Source: Ceratotherium simum simum (taxonomy: Eukaryota > Chordata > Mammalia > Perissodactyla > Rhinocerotidae). From it: DNA of 64,000 bases. The position numbers and the translations under genes are program-made. The number at the start of each line of letters is the position of its first letter. The stretch's first letter is position 1. A model generated the notes under the pieces. The model was given only the letters and a program-made list of their open reading frames with translations, did not search any database and was not told the origin of the DNA. The DNA lies in NCBI RefSeq assembly GCF_000283155.1, contig NW_004454207.1, positions 4,966,399-5,030,398 of the forward strand, read 5' to 3'. Positions 24,846 to 38,170 of the stretch are shown here, in pieces.

Positions 24846-26539
24846 GTTCTCTTTCTGCCAATCACAAGGAAGAGCCTCAATGGGGAAAACTTCACTAGCT
24901 AGCTTAGAAGCCCCAACTAATAGAAGGAAGATCTGCTCCACAGGAGTTCTCGTCATCATCTCACACATCTCCCACGGTGCTTCCCAATCTCCTCATCTTC
25001 CTTCCACCACTGGGTCACTTGCATGGTCTGCTGGACTTTGCACTGGGGAGAAAACCCATCAGCAAAGACCCATTCTCTCCACCACTTTATACCTTCACAC
25101 ACACTCAAGAAACTCACTGCCAGACCCCTTCGCCCCTATGTGGAGAAACAGACCTTCCCCTTTCTCCTTGAGATCTTAAGGCTTTGAGGAATGCCTTGAG
25201 TAATGAAAAGCAGATTTACCCCATTATTTCAAACAAACTTCCAACTCTTGTTGTCTAGAATAGGCGGATGCCCTTCAATGAAAGGATAAGTCTTCTGTCC
25301 CCAATCCAAAGCACTATGATTTCTGAATTCTTGATTATTTTAAAGAATTCTGATGAGTGGGAGAGATTAGTTTCCATCCTCAGTGCTAAAGGTATCATGG
25401 GAAGGATTAAAACTCTGTAATCATATTTTGACATATACATGAAGGGCTACACAAAGAGAAGACAAGGAACTCTTAGGCAAAATGCCAATGACTCTGTATA
25501 GGGTGAGAGTTAGAGAGGGCCAGACTACATTTTTAACTTCTATCAACCATAGAGGACTGTGGAAAATCTTGAGCATCAAGCTGTCCAGCTGACCAAGAAT
25601 TTTGGACATAGCCAAATTATCCTACTGGGATAGAAAAAGTCTCTATATAATCCTTTTTCAAGCAGCGCTTTAATCAATAGTAACACTCTAGTCCCTCTCC
25701 TTCCCACCTTTTATTTAGGGGATGGGTAGTGAGGAGAGAAGAGCTGAAGGGGAAAGGAATAAAGATGCTGACAGGACTCACAGCCCTGAAATTTAACCAG
25801 AGACATGTTAATTGTGAAACTGGACTTTGATTTCTTCACCCTTTGAGTCAGCATTCTTTCCTAAAATTGGGTTACAGATGTTCTAATTTTTGGAAAATTA
25901 AAACCAGAGAAAGAACAAATGCCCATCTCTTATATGAACAATCCATCCATGCTCCTACAAAGACAACAGTACAATAAAGCCACCAATGACCCCCAAATAC
26001 GCCAGGAGGGAGCCTTGCTATCCCTTATCTCTCATCCATGGTTAATGTGTTCCAAGGTTGAGTCAGCAAATCTATTATCCGATGCTAGAATATTTCTCAC
26101 AGGCCTTTATATTTTTAATCTCTATTAGTTACATTTGGTATTTACTAAGATGTTTTTAAGAGTTTTTGCAAGAAAGTGCATCGAGATGGGAAGCTATTTG
26201 GCAAAGATAAGGTTTCATAGAGCTCTGGGGACTCATACCTTCCTTTGTGTAGATATGAACTTTCAATTTTATGATTAAGGGGGAACTTATTATGGCATAG
26301 GACTTCTCCTATGTGATCGTTTGCAGGACATTCTGACATAGTCAGGGGTGTCTGTACAGACATGTGCCTGAAGGTACCCTTTTGGTGTAGAAAGAGAGAG
26401 AGGATCATTCTGAAGCTTCCTTCCATGAAAATGAGCTAAGGCATTCCCAAACTGGAGAGAGACACACTCAGCAAGCTTATGTACAAGGGTAGAATGGTGT
26501 GATAAGGCAGGGGTACTGTGCAAATAAAACGGGGCAAAA

Positions 26540-26700
26540 TTCAGGAAACCTGAGTTTGGGTCTAGATTCCTTTCACAATGAGCTGTGTGACCTTGGGAAA
26601 GACTTTTTGCCTAGTTGAGTTGCAGCGTTCTCATCTACAAAGTGGTGGAGTGGGAGAGCTGATCTCTCATATCTACCGCTGCCTGACATTCTGATTCCAT
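26540..26700 (+). mobile_element. MIR fragment
   Basis: GAGCTGTGTGACCTTGGGAAAG and CATCTACAAAGTGGTGGAG follow the MIR core. Confidence 0.75.
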
Positions 26701-26859
26701 TGGAAGTGCCAGAAGAAAAAGGACGAGTAGGTCTTGGTTGGCTCTGAAAAGCCTCTCATACTGTCAGGAATTCTAGACTCTAGCTGCCCTGAGAACTTCA
26801 TTCAGATCCTAATACCCCATTACAGCAATGAAAGAGGTTGAGTGAATGGAAAGTTTCCT

Positions 26860-27430
26860 GTCCAACTATTATATAAATGGGCCTGAGATGGCCTCTGTGT
26901 ATTAGGCAAAAATGGTCCCCACATTGTTTACTTCTTCATAGCAGACTAGCTCCTTTAGCCCAAAGCCCGCTAGAGCCCAACTCAAATTCTTACACATCTG
27001 ATTGCTTTAAATATATTCCAAATAAACATATTTTTATCCATTTAGAGCCTACTTACTTTACATACCCTGCAAACTGCACCCAACATCTGCTAGCCATAAA
27101 TAAAGACAAACTCTGCAGCTATAAAAGTCCCCAAACTGCTGCTGCCCTTTGGAGCTCTCTGAGCCAGAGGCCCTCCATCTTGTTGCTGAGCGACATCACC
27201 TGGACACATAAGCCCTTCTCTGATTTCCCCTACTGCTCCCAGGAGATCCCTTGCCCTGTTCCCCTTCTGGGTAGTAGTCTCGCACCACTGTCTCCAGAAG
27301 GTCTCCAACTGCAAGGGACTTCCCCTTCTCAGGCAACTCTATCCAAGCACCACCCAAATAAAGCTTGTGTGTTACTGCCTCTCATGAACCTGTCTCTTCC
27401 TTGACCAACCACCAAAATCCCAAACTTACT
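26860..27430 (+). mobile_element. Possible endogenous-retrovirus-like LTR
   Basis: A TATA-like CTATAAAAG at about 27120 is followed about 235 bp later by AATAAAGC (27357), a spacing like the U3-R-U5 layout of an LTR, and then by a pyrimidine-rich segment. The GC-rich stretch between them (CCCTCCATCTTGTTGCTGAG) is LTR-like. Ends and duplication were not determined. The 175-codon ORF here shows no known domain. Confidence 0.4.
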
Positions 27431-27837
27431 ACATCAACCCATCTAAATAAAGTAAGTATACAGAGAGGCTCCAAAAGTATTGAATATGGCCTCCCATCTA
27501 TCCACAAACAAGAAAGGAAGTTCCCTACTATTCAGCAACAGCTCTGAGAAATTGAAGAGTTGACAAATCTGCTGAAGGGCTAGAGACCTATGGAAGGGGT
27601 CAGTACTTATCCCCCATCCAGGGCAGGGGTGTGTTCACGAATTCCTGGGCAAGTAAGACGTGGCCAGATCCTTAGCAAAATTAAAGATGGGTCAAGGATT
27701 TCTTCTGAACCCTTCAACATCCATCTCTCCTCTTAGGCCCTCTCCGTCTTTAAAGCTTCTGTGGATAAAAACCTGCTCTCAGCAAAAGATCTGATTTATA
27801 TTGGGTTGTGCCAAACTGGTAAGGACCTGTGTAAGCT

Positions 27838-28000
27838 TGTGGTTAAGATCACAAACTCGGAGCCAGATACCCAGTTAGAATGCCAACTCTGTCACTTACT
27901 AGATGCATAACTCTGGGCAAGTTGCTAAACTCGCTATGCCTCAGTTCCCTCTGTCACTAGGTTGTTGTGAGAATTTAACTGGACACATTTTATGTGCCTC
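27838..28000 (+). mobile_element. MIR fragment
   Basis: TGTGGTTAAGATCACAAACTC, TGTCACTTACTAGATGCATAAC and CTAGGTTGTTGTGAGAATT are present. Confidence 0.8.
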
Positions 28001-28589
28001 CTTAGTCTCTCCGCCTCACTAACTCCTGAGCCCTTGGCCACGTATGAGACCTCTGAGTGTCACTGCTCTTACTACTGTTGACATCTTCAGCTGCCCTGGC
28101 CCCTCTTGTCTGACTGCCAAGTTCTCAATGGCTTGATTGCACCACAGTGGTGGGAGCTCCAGCAGCTCCAGAGCTCCTGGGCTTGGCCTGACAGACCTAC
28201 TGAGGCTCTGGATCCTCCCTCCATGCCCAGACAGGAATGAAGATCCAAGCTACCAGATGTGGTATGTAGCTTTCTCAGAGGCTGCCTGAAGGGGCTAAGT
28301 GACACAATCCAGAAGAGCAGAAGATTAGCCCCCAAGGGGCAGACTGTGGCCAAAGAGGGATGGAAGATGTGGGATGACAGAAAAATTCTTCCTCTTTCTT
28401 CCTCCATTAGGAAGTCCTGAGGTACAGTTTTCTGAACAGGCGTCCTGCACCGCCAAGTATCTGTCTCACTTTCCTTCTCCCTCACTTTACAGCCCTGGGA
28501 GTGCACATAAGACCTGCCTTAGGCTCTGTTTTCCAGAGAACTCAAGGTAAATCAGGAGAAAAAGAATTGATACATGTACAGCACTCAGA

Positions 28590-28900
28590 ACCTCACTGTC
28601 CAATACAGCCACCATGAGCCGCATGTGGCTACTGAGCACAGGAAATGCGGCCAGTGTGAATCAAGATGTGCTCTAAGTGAAAAATACACACAGCATTTCA
28701 AAGAGTTGGTACAAAAAGTGTAAAATATCTCATTATAATTTTATAGTGATTATATATGTTGAAATGATAATATTTTGGATAACTGGGTAAAAATACATTA
28801 TTAATTTCACCTTTTTTTTTTTACTTTTTAAATTCTGTCTACTGAAAATTTTAAATTACATGTTGCTTCCCTTCTATTTTTATTGGACAGCTCTGACTTA
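28590..28900. mobile_element. hAT-Charlie-like element with GTCCAATA termini
   Basis: It starts CACTGTCCAATACAGCCACC and ends TATTGGACAGCTCTGAC, giving imperfect inverted ends, with the GCATGTGGCTACTGAGCAC block inside. The middle is AT-rich. Ends are assigned by terminal symmetry. Confidence 0.7.
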
Positions 28901-29035
28901 GAATTTAGTACCTCATAAGCCCACAAAAGATGTTAGCCATTTTCATTTCCCTTCCCAAGAAGTTCTAGAGATTTGCTGTCAGTAAAGCCTAACGATAAAA
29001 GGGAATGTGGGAGCAGAAAGGGAGACAGATAAAGG

Positions 29036-29560
29036 AAAAGGGAACAAACATTTATTAAGTACCCTCTATGTTGCCAGGCACATTACATATCTTACAAACA
29101 ACTCAAAGACTATTCGTTACCATCCCCATTTGGCAGATAAGGAAATAAAGGCTCAAAAATAATTTTCCCGGGGGCCGGCCCCGTGGCTTAGCGGTTAAGT
29201 GTGCGTGTTCCACTACTGGCAGCCTGGGTTCGGATCCCGGGCGCGCACCGACGCACCGCTCATCCGGCCACGCTAAGGCGGCGTCCCGCATACAGCAACT
29301 AGAAGGACGTGCAACTATGACATACACCTATCTACCAGGGCTTTGGGGAGAAAAAGGAGGAGGATTGGCAATAGATGTTATCTCAGAGCCGGTCTTCCTC
29401 AGCAAAAAGAGGAGGATTGGCATGGATGTTAGCTCAGGGCTGATCTTCCTCACAAAAAATAATAATAATAATAATAATAATTTTCCCAAAGCCACAGAAG
29501 TATTAAACAACAGAGCTGAAATTCGGACCCAGGTCTGCTTGACTCCACAGTCCATGCTCT
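29036..29560 (-). mobile_element. MIR split by an ERE
   Basis: The left part runs from AACATTTATTAAGTACCCTC through GCAGATAAGGAAATAAAGGC. After the ERE it continues with AAAGCCACAGAAGTATTAAAC and CGGACCCAGGTCTGCTTGAC. The order is a single reversed MIR. Confidence 0.9.
29170..29475 (+). mobile_element. ERE SINE, full length, inserted in a MIR
   Basis: The head GGGGCCGGCCCCGTGGCTTA is followed by box B-like GGTTCGGATCCCGGGCGCGC, the ERE body, and a duplicated tail module (GGATTGGC...TGTTAGCTCAGGGCTGATC) ending in (AAT)n. The target-site duplication AATAATTTTCCC is at 29158-29169 and 29476-29487. The flanks are two halves of one minus-strand MIR. Confidence 0.95.
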
Positions 29561-29879
29561 TTTCAATCTATCATACTGTCAAAGGATTGACTCTCTAATG
29601 GTATAGTTCTGATAAGTAACTGAGGTTTTTGGCATGTATTAGGGCTTCCTAGAATCCCTTAAGTCACCCACACAGGAGGTCAACTACACTAACCAAGTTA
29701 AAAGCTGTTACTGGGCACAAACCAATCTCTCTCCCTCCCCTAGGATGCGTGGAATGGAATTCAATTGGTCATACATCATGGTCCGTGGCACATGGTCATC
29801 ATATACATCCATGAGAGCCCCTCTTGTTTTGAATTTTTTCCCCATCATCCCCCATCTTAGTTCCATTCCCTCACTGGGT

Positions 29880-30700
29880 CTCAATCATGTAATGAACATC
29901 CTTCCAATCAACCCTTTGTATGTTTATTTAGATAGATAGGTGTCCTTGAAAAATAAGTAGCATTATGTGCAAAACTGCTCTCTCATTCTAATTTATTCTA
30001 CATTATTTCCTGAGATCTAATAATATAGATATAAGTAAATATAGTCCATTGTTTCCAACTGCTACATTGTATTCCATCATATGTAATCACCATATTTTAC
30101 TTATCCATTCCCTAAGTGGTGAACACCTACATCATCTCTGACTCCTTTCTCCATGATGCTGAGATAACCACTGTCATATGTCTACTTGGTGAAGTCTTGC
30201 TGGAGTAAATATCCAAGAGCGGAATTGCTGGGGCATACTCTATATGCAGTGTTAGCTTCACTGAGTAACTTAAGTACAGTCATGTACCACATAATAACAT
30301 TTAGATCAACAACAAATCACATATACAACAGTGGTCCCATAAGGTTAGTACTATATAGCCCAGGTGTGTAGTAGGCTATACCATCTAGGTTTGTGTAAGT
30401 ACACTCTATGATGTTCGCACAATGATGAAATCGCTTAACAACACATTTCTCAGAATGTGTCCCCATCGTTAAGCTATGCATGACTGTAATGCCAGCTTGC
30501 TCTCCACAATGAATACAGTTATACTTTCCTGCCATGCATGAAGTTTCTATTTCTTCCCATCCTTGCCGGCACTTGACAATATTCAGCTTGCTAACTTTCG
30601 CAAACCTGAAAAGTGTCAAGTGGTACCATATTATTTGAATTCACATTTCTCTGTATATTGGTCAGAAGAACATCTCTTCATATTCTTATCAACCTTCAAT
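29880..30700. mobile_element. Ancient L1 segment, split by a MITE
   Basis: GCTACATTGTATTCCATCAT, AGAGCGGAATTGCTGGGGCA and, beyond the MITE, CTTCCCATCCTTGCCGGCAC are consecutive landmarks of an L1 3' region. Confidence 0.65.
30277..30486 (-). mobile_element. Tigger-like MITE, copy 2 (210 bp), in an L1
   Basis: It starts CAGTCATGTACC and ends GCATGACTG, flanked by TA at 30275-30276 and 30487-30488. It has exactly the length of copy 1 and is in reverse orientation. The sequence on both sides belongs to one ancient L1 segment. The ORF crossing its far end has no meaning. Confidence 0.88.
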
Positions 30701-31775
30701 AGTTAGGTGGAGGATTTTCTTAAGACCTGGTGCCTAGAGTTGCCAACAACACAAGCATCTAACCTTTCAAGAAGGCAGGAATGTTTCACCTCAGAGGGTA
30801 GACGCACCATGGGTACATGGCTTTGTTCTCCCAGCTATGTTAATGCTCTGGTCTGATCACATACATCAATTTTCTGCAGATATAGCTGCTCTAGGGCTTG
30901 GAGATTTGCTTGTGCAGTGAAATCTCACAGATCTAGGGCTGGTATTGTGATAAATGTGTCTCATTACCTTTGGGGACTATTTTTAAAGTGAGATAAGTGA
31001 AAATTTTGGTAGAATGAATTCAAGTTTGGCAGTTCTGATGGAACCACATCCAGACCAGGGGAGGCAACTCACGCTATGGTGCTCATAAACAGAAAGAAAA
31101 TCTGTATTCTACCCAAGCAAAGTAGAATTACAATTGGGTAAGGATGCTTTGGGATTTTATTTAGAATGTAATTTTTAATCATAATTTTTCAACTTGGTTT
31201 ATAAGGGCAAGGAGTTTTAGATCAGGGGTTTAGATTTATTCTTAGAAATTTGATGATGGGAGAGATTTATGTTCACATTTGGGATATTTTAATATTTAGA
31301 TAATTTTTTATGCTGCTCCTTGGGCGTCTCACACACTCTCAACATGATTGGGAATAATTTGACAGGGAAATAAAATCAGGAGGGAATGTGCGGCCTAGAA
31401 TATGGATGTGCCTTGGTGTTAATTTAATGAAAACACTCTCAGTACTCATTTCAGACCCTTCTGGGGGTAAAATTTATCCCAGAGAGAAGTTAGTTTTGGT
31501 GGGAGGAGATCCACAGTGATAAACTTCTCCTCTCCTTCCCTGAGGGGGTCAGTCACTGCTAAGTGTCAAATCCAATAGGTTACTAGAACAAAATGCTGAG
31601 GAATATTGGGGGAGCCTCCAGACCCCTCCATAACGTCCCCATGAGGCAACAGCCAGCTGTTCTCTGCCGCCCTCACTCATCCCTGGGGGTGGAGGGGAGA
31701 GGGAAGGATGGGATCCGGTTGGTGAGGGTAATTCAAGGAACTGAGCATGCTCAGCTCACACCCTGCTGGGCTATA

Positions 31776-31816
31776 TTCCTTCTCTCTTTCTCTTTCTCTC
31801 TCTTTATTTCTTCTTC
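31776..31816. repeat. (CTTTCT)n pyrimidine tract
   Basis: TTCTCTCTTTCTCTTTCTCT-type simple sequence, all pyrimidine for about 40 bp. Confidence 0.8.
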
Positions 31817-33329
31817 TGCCACAAAGTAATAAGCTTGCCTCTGAAAATGATGCCTAAGACTGTACAGCTCCGCCTGGACATGTTTAATGAAGTGGGGGAA
31901 GTATTAAGAAGCCTAAAAGGTCTCAGGTACAAGTCGTGCTCTTATCCAGATTGTACTGGTAATAAAGATGATATTTGGATCTCCATCTGGCCAACTCCTC
32001 AGACTCTACCTCTCAATTCATCCTAAACTTGAGAGGGGAAGAAAGGATAATTATCCTTTGGTCTTCTCCTCCACTTCAACTCCCTACACTTGACTTCTAC
32101 CCAATTCTAAGTCCTCTTCTGCTTTTGTCTGGCTGACAAACTCTTGTCAATTAAAATCTATGAAAATATTTAATCACAGTCACCAGGAACTCTTGTTCAA
32201 AACTTCTTTTGGACTGCTCAGTAACAGATTGCCTTAAATCAGTATCCGATGCTGGGAAAATCCACCAGCCAAGTTTCGGTAGTTACTCAGAGGCACTCAA
32301 AGTCTCCAAGGTGGACACAGACGTAGGTGGGTACTGACTCCTGACAAGCAGAGCTTCCACAGCCAGGAGTGGAAGCTGTTGGGGACAAGAATCTGCCCAG
32401 GAGAACTCAACTGGCAGACCCTCTAATTGGTGGTGGTGACAGAGTGGCGGGGGTTGGGTGGTCTACAGGAAAACACTCTGGTGGAGAAAAGATGGAAAGG
32501 CACAAAAATCAACACTAAAGGAACCAAGATGGAGGAGAAAAGGTGTCAGGTGATTTTTCTTCCTCCTTTTCACAGCCCAGCTCTCCCTCCCTCTCTCTTG
32601 TGGGTCGCTTCTTATAATCAGAGAGCAGAAGGGGGCAGGGGAAGCCAGCACTGTTCTCAGAGTCTAGAGATGAGAGGAGAACTGACCAGAGGCAGGTGTT
32701 TGAAGGTAGTAGGAAACGAGAGCCTTGTTCTGGATTTCAGAATGGTTTCCTCTAAAAGGAAGCATTTACATTTCTGCAGTTGCTATTTATAGTTGGACCA
32801 GGAAAGAAAAATTTTGGCCATCATGGTTTCCTTCTGTAATGACCATCTATATGGGAGCAAAGAGAACAAGGGGGCTTTAAGGTTTCATGAAAAAGAGGCA
32901 AATTATCATTATTTTATTCTTCAATGAACCTGGATGAGCTGGACCTTAATCAACTCATGTTGTGTTCCAAATGTAATGGTTATACTCTCAACATGGATGA
33001 CTCCCATAGATAGTGACAGGACAGCATTGTGTCTTTGGAATTTTGCACTGTTTTAGTTTTGATCACTCAGAGACAGAGATAAAAGGCAGAGGAGTTAGAA
33101 GAGCAATTACTCCAGGTGAAACATTATTGGTTTCACCAATTCAAGATATATCTAAAGACAAAAGAGAATGAAATTGAAAAGTTAAAAAAAAAACCCAGGA
33201 GAGAGAGAAATTACCAGAAAAGTTTTACATGGTAGAGATAACTTTTTCAATTTTCATGCTTAAGACAATAAGCGTATGTTTTGAAGGTCTTCTAAAAGCA
33301 CTGAGTCATTCACTGGACACTTCCACACC

Positions 33330-33652
33330 TCTAGGCAAAAACACTGTCTCCTTTGCACTGTCTAGACTCTTTCCATCCTTATTTGCCTGGTCAGTTGGCT
33401 CCTTTAGACTTAGGCCTGCTTTTCCTGAACCTCCAGATTGGGCTGGGCCTCCTGTCTCTTCTGCCTTCCCCTAATTCCACCACGTTTACTAGTCTGGTGA
33501 CTCCCCACAGTACACCAGTGTTAACAGTTGATGTGTCCATCCTTGGACTGTGCCCTTCCAGGTCCCTGATTTTTTTTCATCTCTTTCCCTCACACCTTCA
33601 CAGAGTCTTGCACACAGTTGGCCCTCAATACATATTTGCTGAGCTCAACTGA
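33330..33652 (+). mobile_element. L2 3' end fragment
   Basis: It closes with TTGGCCCTCAATACATATTTGCTGAG, the L2 terminal block; the upstream part is less certain. Confidence 0.5.
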
Positions 33653-35314
33653 CCTATAATGGCACAGACACCTTTCTGGGAAATCCTTCCAATTCCCCCT
33701 GGCCAGTGTGGAAGTCCTTCCAGGAATGGCAGGATCTGACAGTTTCCTCATCTCATTTTACTAAGCCCAGGGAATATGGAACAGCCCATGGACCTGCAAT
33801 GATGGTGAAAAGGATTCTCAACATGCTCCTCTTTTAATAGAGTAATCCCTGTCAATGATTTAGAGCCCATTTGAGTTGAAATTTTTAAATTCTTGTCTAC
33901 CTTGGAGTACCTATACCTGTCCACAGGAGCAGAATTCTTAATAAAGCTTTAAGTAATTAGAATTATATTTGACAGCAATTTTTCTCATCACATTTTAGTG
34001 TGAGTTTGTTCAAAAGCTACATGATCCCAAGGATTTGTGCTTCAGTCAAAATAAAGCACTGTGTTTGCAACTATGAAAAGCATAGCTTTATATATGCCAA
34101 TACCAGTCTTTAAAATACTGACATCTACCTTATTTATAGGCACAAGAGCTCAGATTTTAATGCAACACGCAAGAACCTCTGAAGCTGTCTTATATTTTTC
34201 ACAGTGGTTAGAAAAAATATGTAGTATGTTCCTAGGAAAGACTTATCATATCTGAACAGTGCAAGCCTTGACAGCCATAGAAGTGATTACAATGATACGT
34301 AAAGTGTCCACTCACCTTTATTGAAGGTGACACCTTGGTTTTTTATAGCTTTCATCATGCTCTTAGTCTAAACTTCCTTACTAATTTGTAACCCTGATTA
34401 CTTAGGCCAATGATGTATGAATGGCACAGGATGTAACTTCTGGTTTAAAAGTACACCTATCCATTCTTCATTTACTGGCAGAAGAGGGCTTGTTGATACC
34501 ACTGGAATGTACTTCCTAGGGGATTAGGTCAGCAGGGACATCTTGAAGAAATAAGAACATCTGGCACCCTTTGTGCACACCAAGAATGGTCTTTTTGGGG
34601 TGAGTGGGCTGCCCTGGGCAAAAGCAACCTTTTGTACAGCTGATTTGAGCAGATCCTGACCACTGTTTACTTGAACATTCCAAACTGCAAATTAAGTGCC
34701 AACTATGGCTGCCTATCACACAACAAGTCTTTGAGGTTGCTGGGTGCATTTCCTTGGTGTCTCCCTATTTACTAAACAAGACTAACAGACCTAATCATGC
34801 CTATTCTCAACACTGAATGAGAACCAAGTTTTGCACTTGTCTGTGGAATGACGCTGATCATCAGCTCAGGCTGCATAGTCTGTGTTGGGCAGGTCCTAGA
34901 GAATGAACTGCTTTGTGAAATTTGAGATGAGACAGGACTGCACACAGCACTCCATGCTACCTTAACCTCAAACCATGCTATCGAAAACTGTGGGAGAGAG
35001 GGACGCAGGAATATACATACAACCAAGGTCAGCCTTAGGCAAAATCCAGGAGTAGACAAACTTGGTCTTGAATTTCCCTCCAGCCCAATATTTTGCATCA
35101 TTTCTTTTTGCCCTGTCGAAATCCCACCAGGATCTGGTTGCCTATGCAGCCCCCCATCATGATCCCCAAATAGTTATTGCACTCCTACTACCCAAGTCTT
35201 TTATACAAATCATTGTAAGACACGATCCCTGTCCCCCTCTCTTCTTCCTTTCCCTCCCTCCATCCACGCAAGCAAAATCAATTCCCACTCCTCCGGACTA
35301 GCCTGGAAGTTTTA

Positions 35315-35485
35315 CATACTGCTGTTTTAGTGTTTCTCCTGTCACATTATACTTCTGATGTGTGCCAGTTTCTCTCCCCAGCTACACTGTGACTTTATTT
35401 GAGGACAGTTGTTGTCCTCATCGTATCTCCAGGACACTGCACGATGTGTACACGCAGGTGCCTAATGACCAAATGAATGGAGATC
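35315..35485 (+). mobile_element. L2-like 3' end fragment
   Basis: CTACACTGTGACTTTATTTGAGGACAG, then TCTCCAGGACACTGCACGAT and CCAAATGAATGG are in the order of the L2 3' end, diverged. Confidence 0.5.
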
Positions 35486-37934
35486 ATAGAGAAATGGGAC
35501 ACATGAATTAAATGACAACTGTCAGTCCAAAATTCTCATGGGTTGTGAAGACAGACAGCTGTGTGGATGTAGGGTAGCCCAGACGGCTTCACCGAAGAGA
35601 GGGGACGTAGGTTGGACCTTGGTTAATAGTAGCAAGGGGACAGAGATGGTGAAATCCTCAACTGCACATTTCTACAGGACTTTGCACTTTACAAAATCCT
35701 CTTCCCCCAAATGCTCTGTCTCCTCCCTGTCCTGTGTCAGAGGGAGACCAGAAGGCTCTCTGCCTTACGCTGAGATTTCCTTTCCTCTCTCCCTACACCC
35801 ACCCATTAAAATACATCCATTTATGGTCTCAAAAGGGAAATTCAGCCAGAATTCATTTGGGTGATTGTAAATTTCACAGGTGGGACTTTTTTTTAGGATT
35901 CCGCATAGTATCTAATTAAACATGGACCATAAAAGAAAAATCAATGGAAATAAAAACTAGAGGAAAATGAAATTGTTATCAGAAAGAGACATGGGTCATT
36001 GTCTCATTAAAAATCTTAGATTCTTAAAATGATCAAATCATATTAGGTTTCCAGAAACTGCCTCATAGAGATCATGGCTATCCATTTTTTTAAATGCCCA
36101 TTTAATGTTTAATGTAACATTGAATATTACATCATTTTTCTTAGCTCTTTTCTTTTATATTTGTACCTATTTTTCTTACACTGAAAATCTTGATTCCTAA
36201 AAATATTAACAAATTTACTCATTTGTTTTATTTCACAATATACACAAAACTGTTTTAAAATTGTAATGCCAACACTAACAATAAAACAATGGAGTGAAGA
36301 TGAAAGTTTTTGTGCCATTCTTTTTGTCTTTAGAATGTATCCCACTAAAAATGTACAGTCAAAGAACTAGGTTTAAAAGTCCTTAAAATAAATGTTTTCT
36401 CTGTGTGGTTATGTTGCTGATACCTTTACACAAATTTTAAGTTCTTCATTTGTTTCCATTTGTTTTTAATTTTAAGATTTGTTTTTTTTTCTTTTTCTGG
36501 TTTAACTGGATGTTTTAAATATGTAAACATTTACAGCTTTCAAATTTCAAAATAAAAAGACATAATGGAGAGAAGTCTCAGGTCCATCCTTATCCTCCCC
36601 ACCCTCACCCCAAAGGGAACATTTTTTTTAAATATCCAGTTTTAAGTGCATCACAGAGCGCTCTGATTTATAAATAAAATAAATTAACAGACAGGCCTTT
36701 GGAAGGGACGATTCCTTCTGAGCACGTGTTGTTTGCCTCTGCTCGCTCTCCGGGACAGCTGGAGGCCATTACCTCAGGCTCCCTCTGTCAGAAACCCACT
36801 GTCCCACTTACAACCTCTGCCATGAGGAGAATATCCGCCATTCTTTTTTGAGCTAAACCCATGAACTCGCTGGAATACTTCAAAGGCAAAAAAAGAAAAA
36901 AAAAAATTATGTGCCTGTGTTACCTGTTTTCATGATTTAATAGTTTTTAAATGCTACTTTAAGAAGTTGTTCTTCTGAGCTTGGGAAGGAAAGAGAGCCT
37001 TCTGTGGATGGGAGTGGGGGGCCATCCAGCCTCCCCACATCACAAAGTGAACAGAAGCAAACTCAGAAAGGCAGGTGAGGGGAGGAAATGAGAATTTGGG
37101 GTCAACTGTAAAGTTGGCAAGATCCATTTAAAACGTGCCAGATACAATCAAAGAATTCAAATGTCCCCTGAAATAGAGAAATGGGTATAATGCAAAAATG
37201 TCCTAAGTTTACTGTCTAGTATTATGATTGCCAAAAACCCACTGCCATTTGGACATGCTATAAAAGTGTTTCCTGGAAAGCCACATAAACTATATATTTT
37301 TTAATCAAACTAAAGTAGAAGGGATACTGACAAAATTGTGTATTGGTGATAAAGTGTTTCAAATGACATTCTGCCCTTAGAGTTCCTTGGATGAAAACAA
37401 AAGCTGGAAAATGTGGTGGGTAGCTGTTGCTCTCTAGTTCTGGTATAGGAAATAGGGGGTGTGCACCAATGGCCTGCCACAGCCCAGAGACTCCAGCAGC
37501 TCTCCAAATCAGAGGTGATAATCGCAGGCTTGGTTATAAATCACGTGCCAACCCATGACCAACCCAGGTTGATCAGTGGGCAGGTTGCTTTTTGGCTGGG
37601 AGAGAATTGCCCAAGGGACACGGGGTCTTCCAATGCCTGCCGGAGCTAAACCAGGCGAGGAAGGGGACATACCCAGCAGGGACACATTGAAAGCTGCTAA
37701 TTAAATATTTCCTGATTGTCTTGTTATGTATCAGGCACTGTTTCAGGTCCTGGGGGCACAGTGGTAGCAAGATCTGAGCGAATTACATGGAATGCTTGGC
37801 AAACTCTTGGAGACTGAATTTTTATAATTTTGGTTATCATCCAATACATGAATATATATAGTCTGTCCATCAGAAGGAAGATTCTTTTCGTTATGTCTGT
37901 ACGCAAACACTGTACAAAGCTTTTGCAAAGAAGT

Positions 37935-38170
37935 GAAAGCAGCAACCACTTATAGAGCAACCACTTATAGAGGGCTTATCCCGCACCAGGTATTACTCTA
38001 AGTTCTTTACACATAGTAAGCAATTTCATACTTCCGATGACCCTCTGAGTCATGTAATTATCTCCATTTTACAGATGAGAACACTGAGGCCCAGCAGGCT
38101 TAAGTGACTTCTCTAAAGTTAGTCAGTGGTAGAGCTGGCCTTGAACCCAGGCAATCTGGCTCCGGATTGT
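37935..38170 (-). mobile_element. MIR with an internal 15-bp tandem duplication
   Basis: ATTTTACAGATGAGAACACTGAG and GGCCTTGAACCCAGGCAATC are reversed MIR landmarks. AGCAACCACTTATAG occurs twice in tandem at 37941-37955 and 37956-37970. Confidence 0.85.

Noticed and set aside
26877..27404. 175-codon plus ORF
   Set aside because: No domain, low-complexity Ser/Leu/Pro composition, and it lies in an LTR-like segment.
28087..28506. 139-codon minus ORF in a GC-richer stretch
   Set aside because: No homology recognised, no splice or promoter signals, and length is within chance expectation for this composition.
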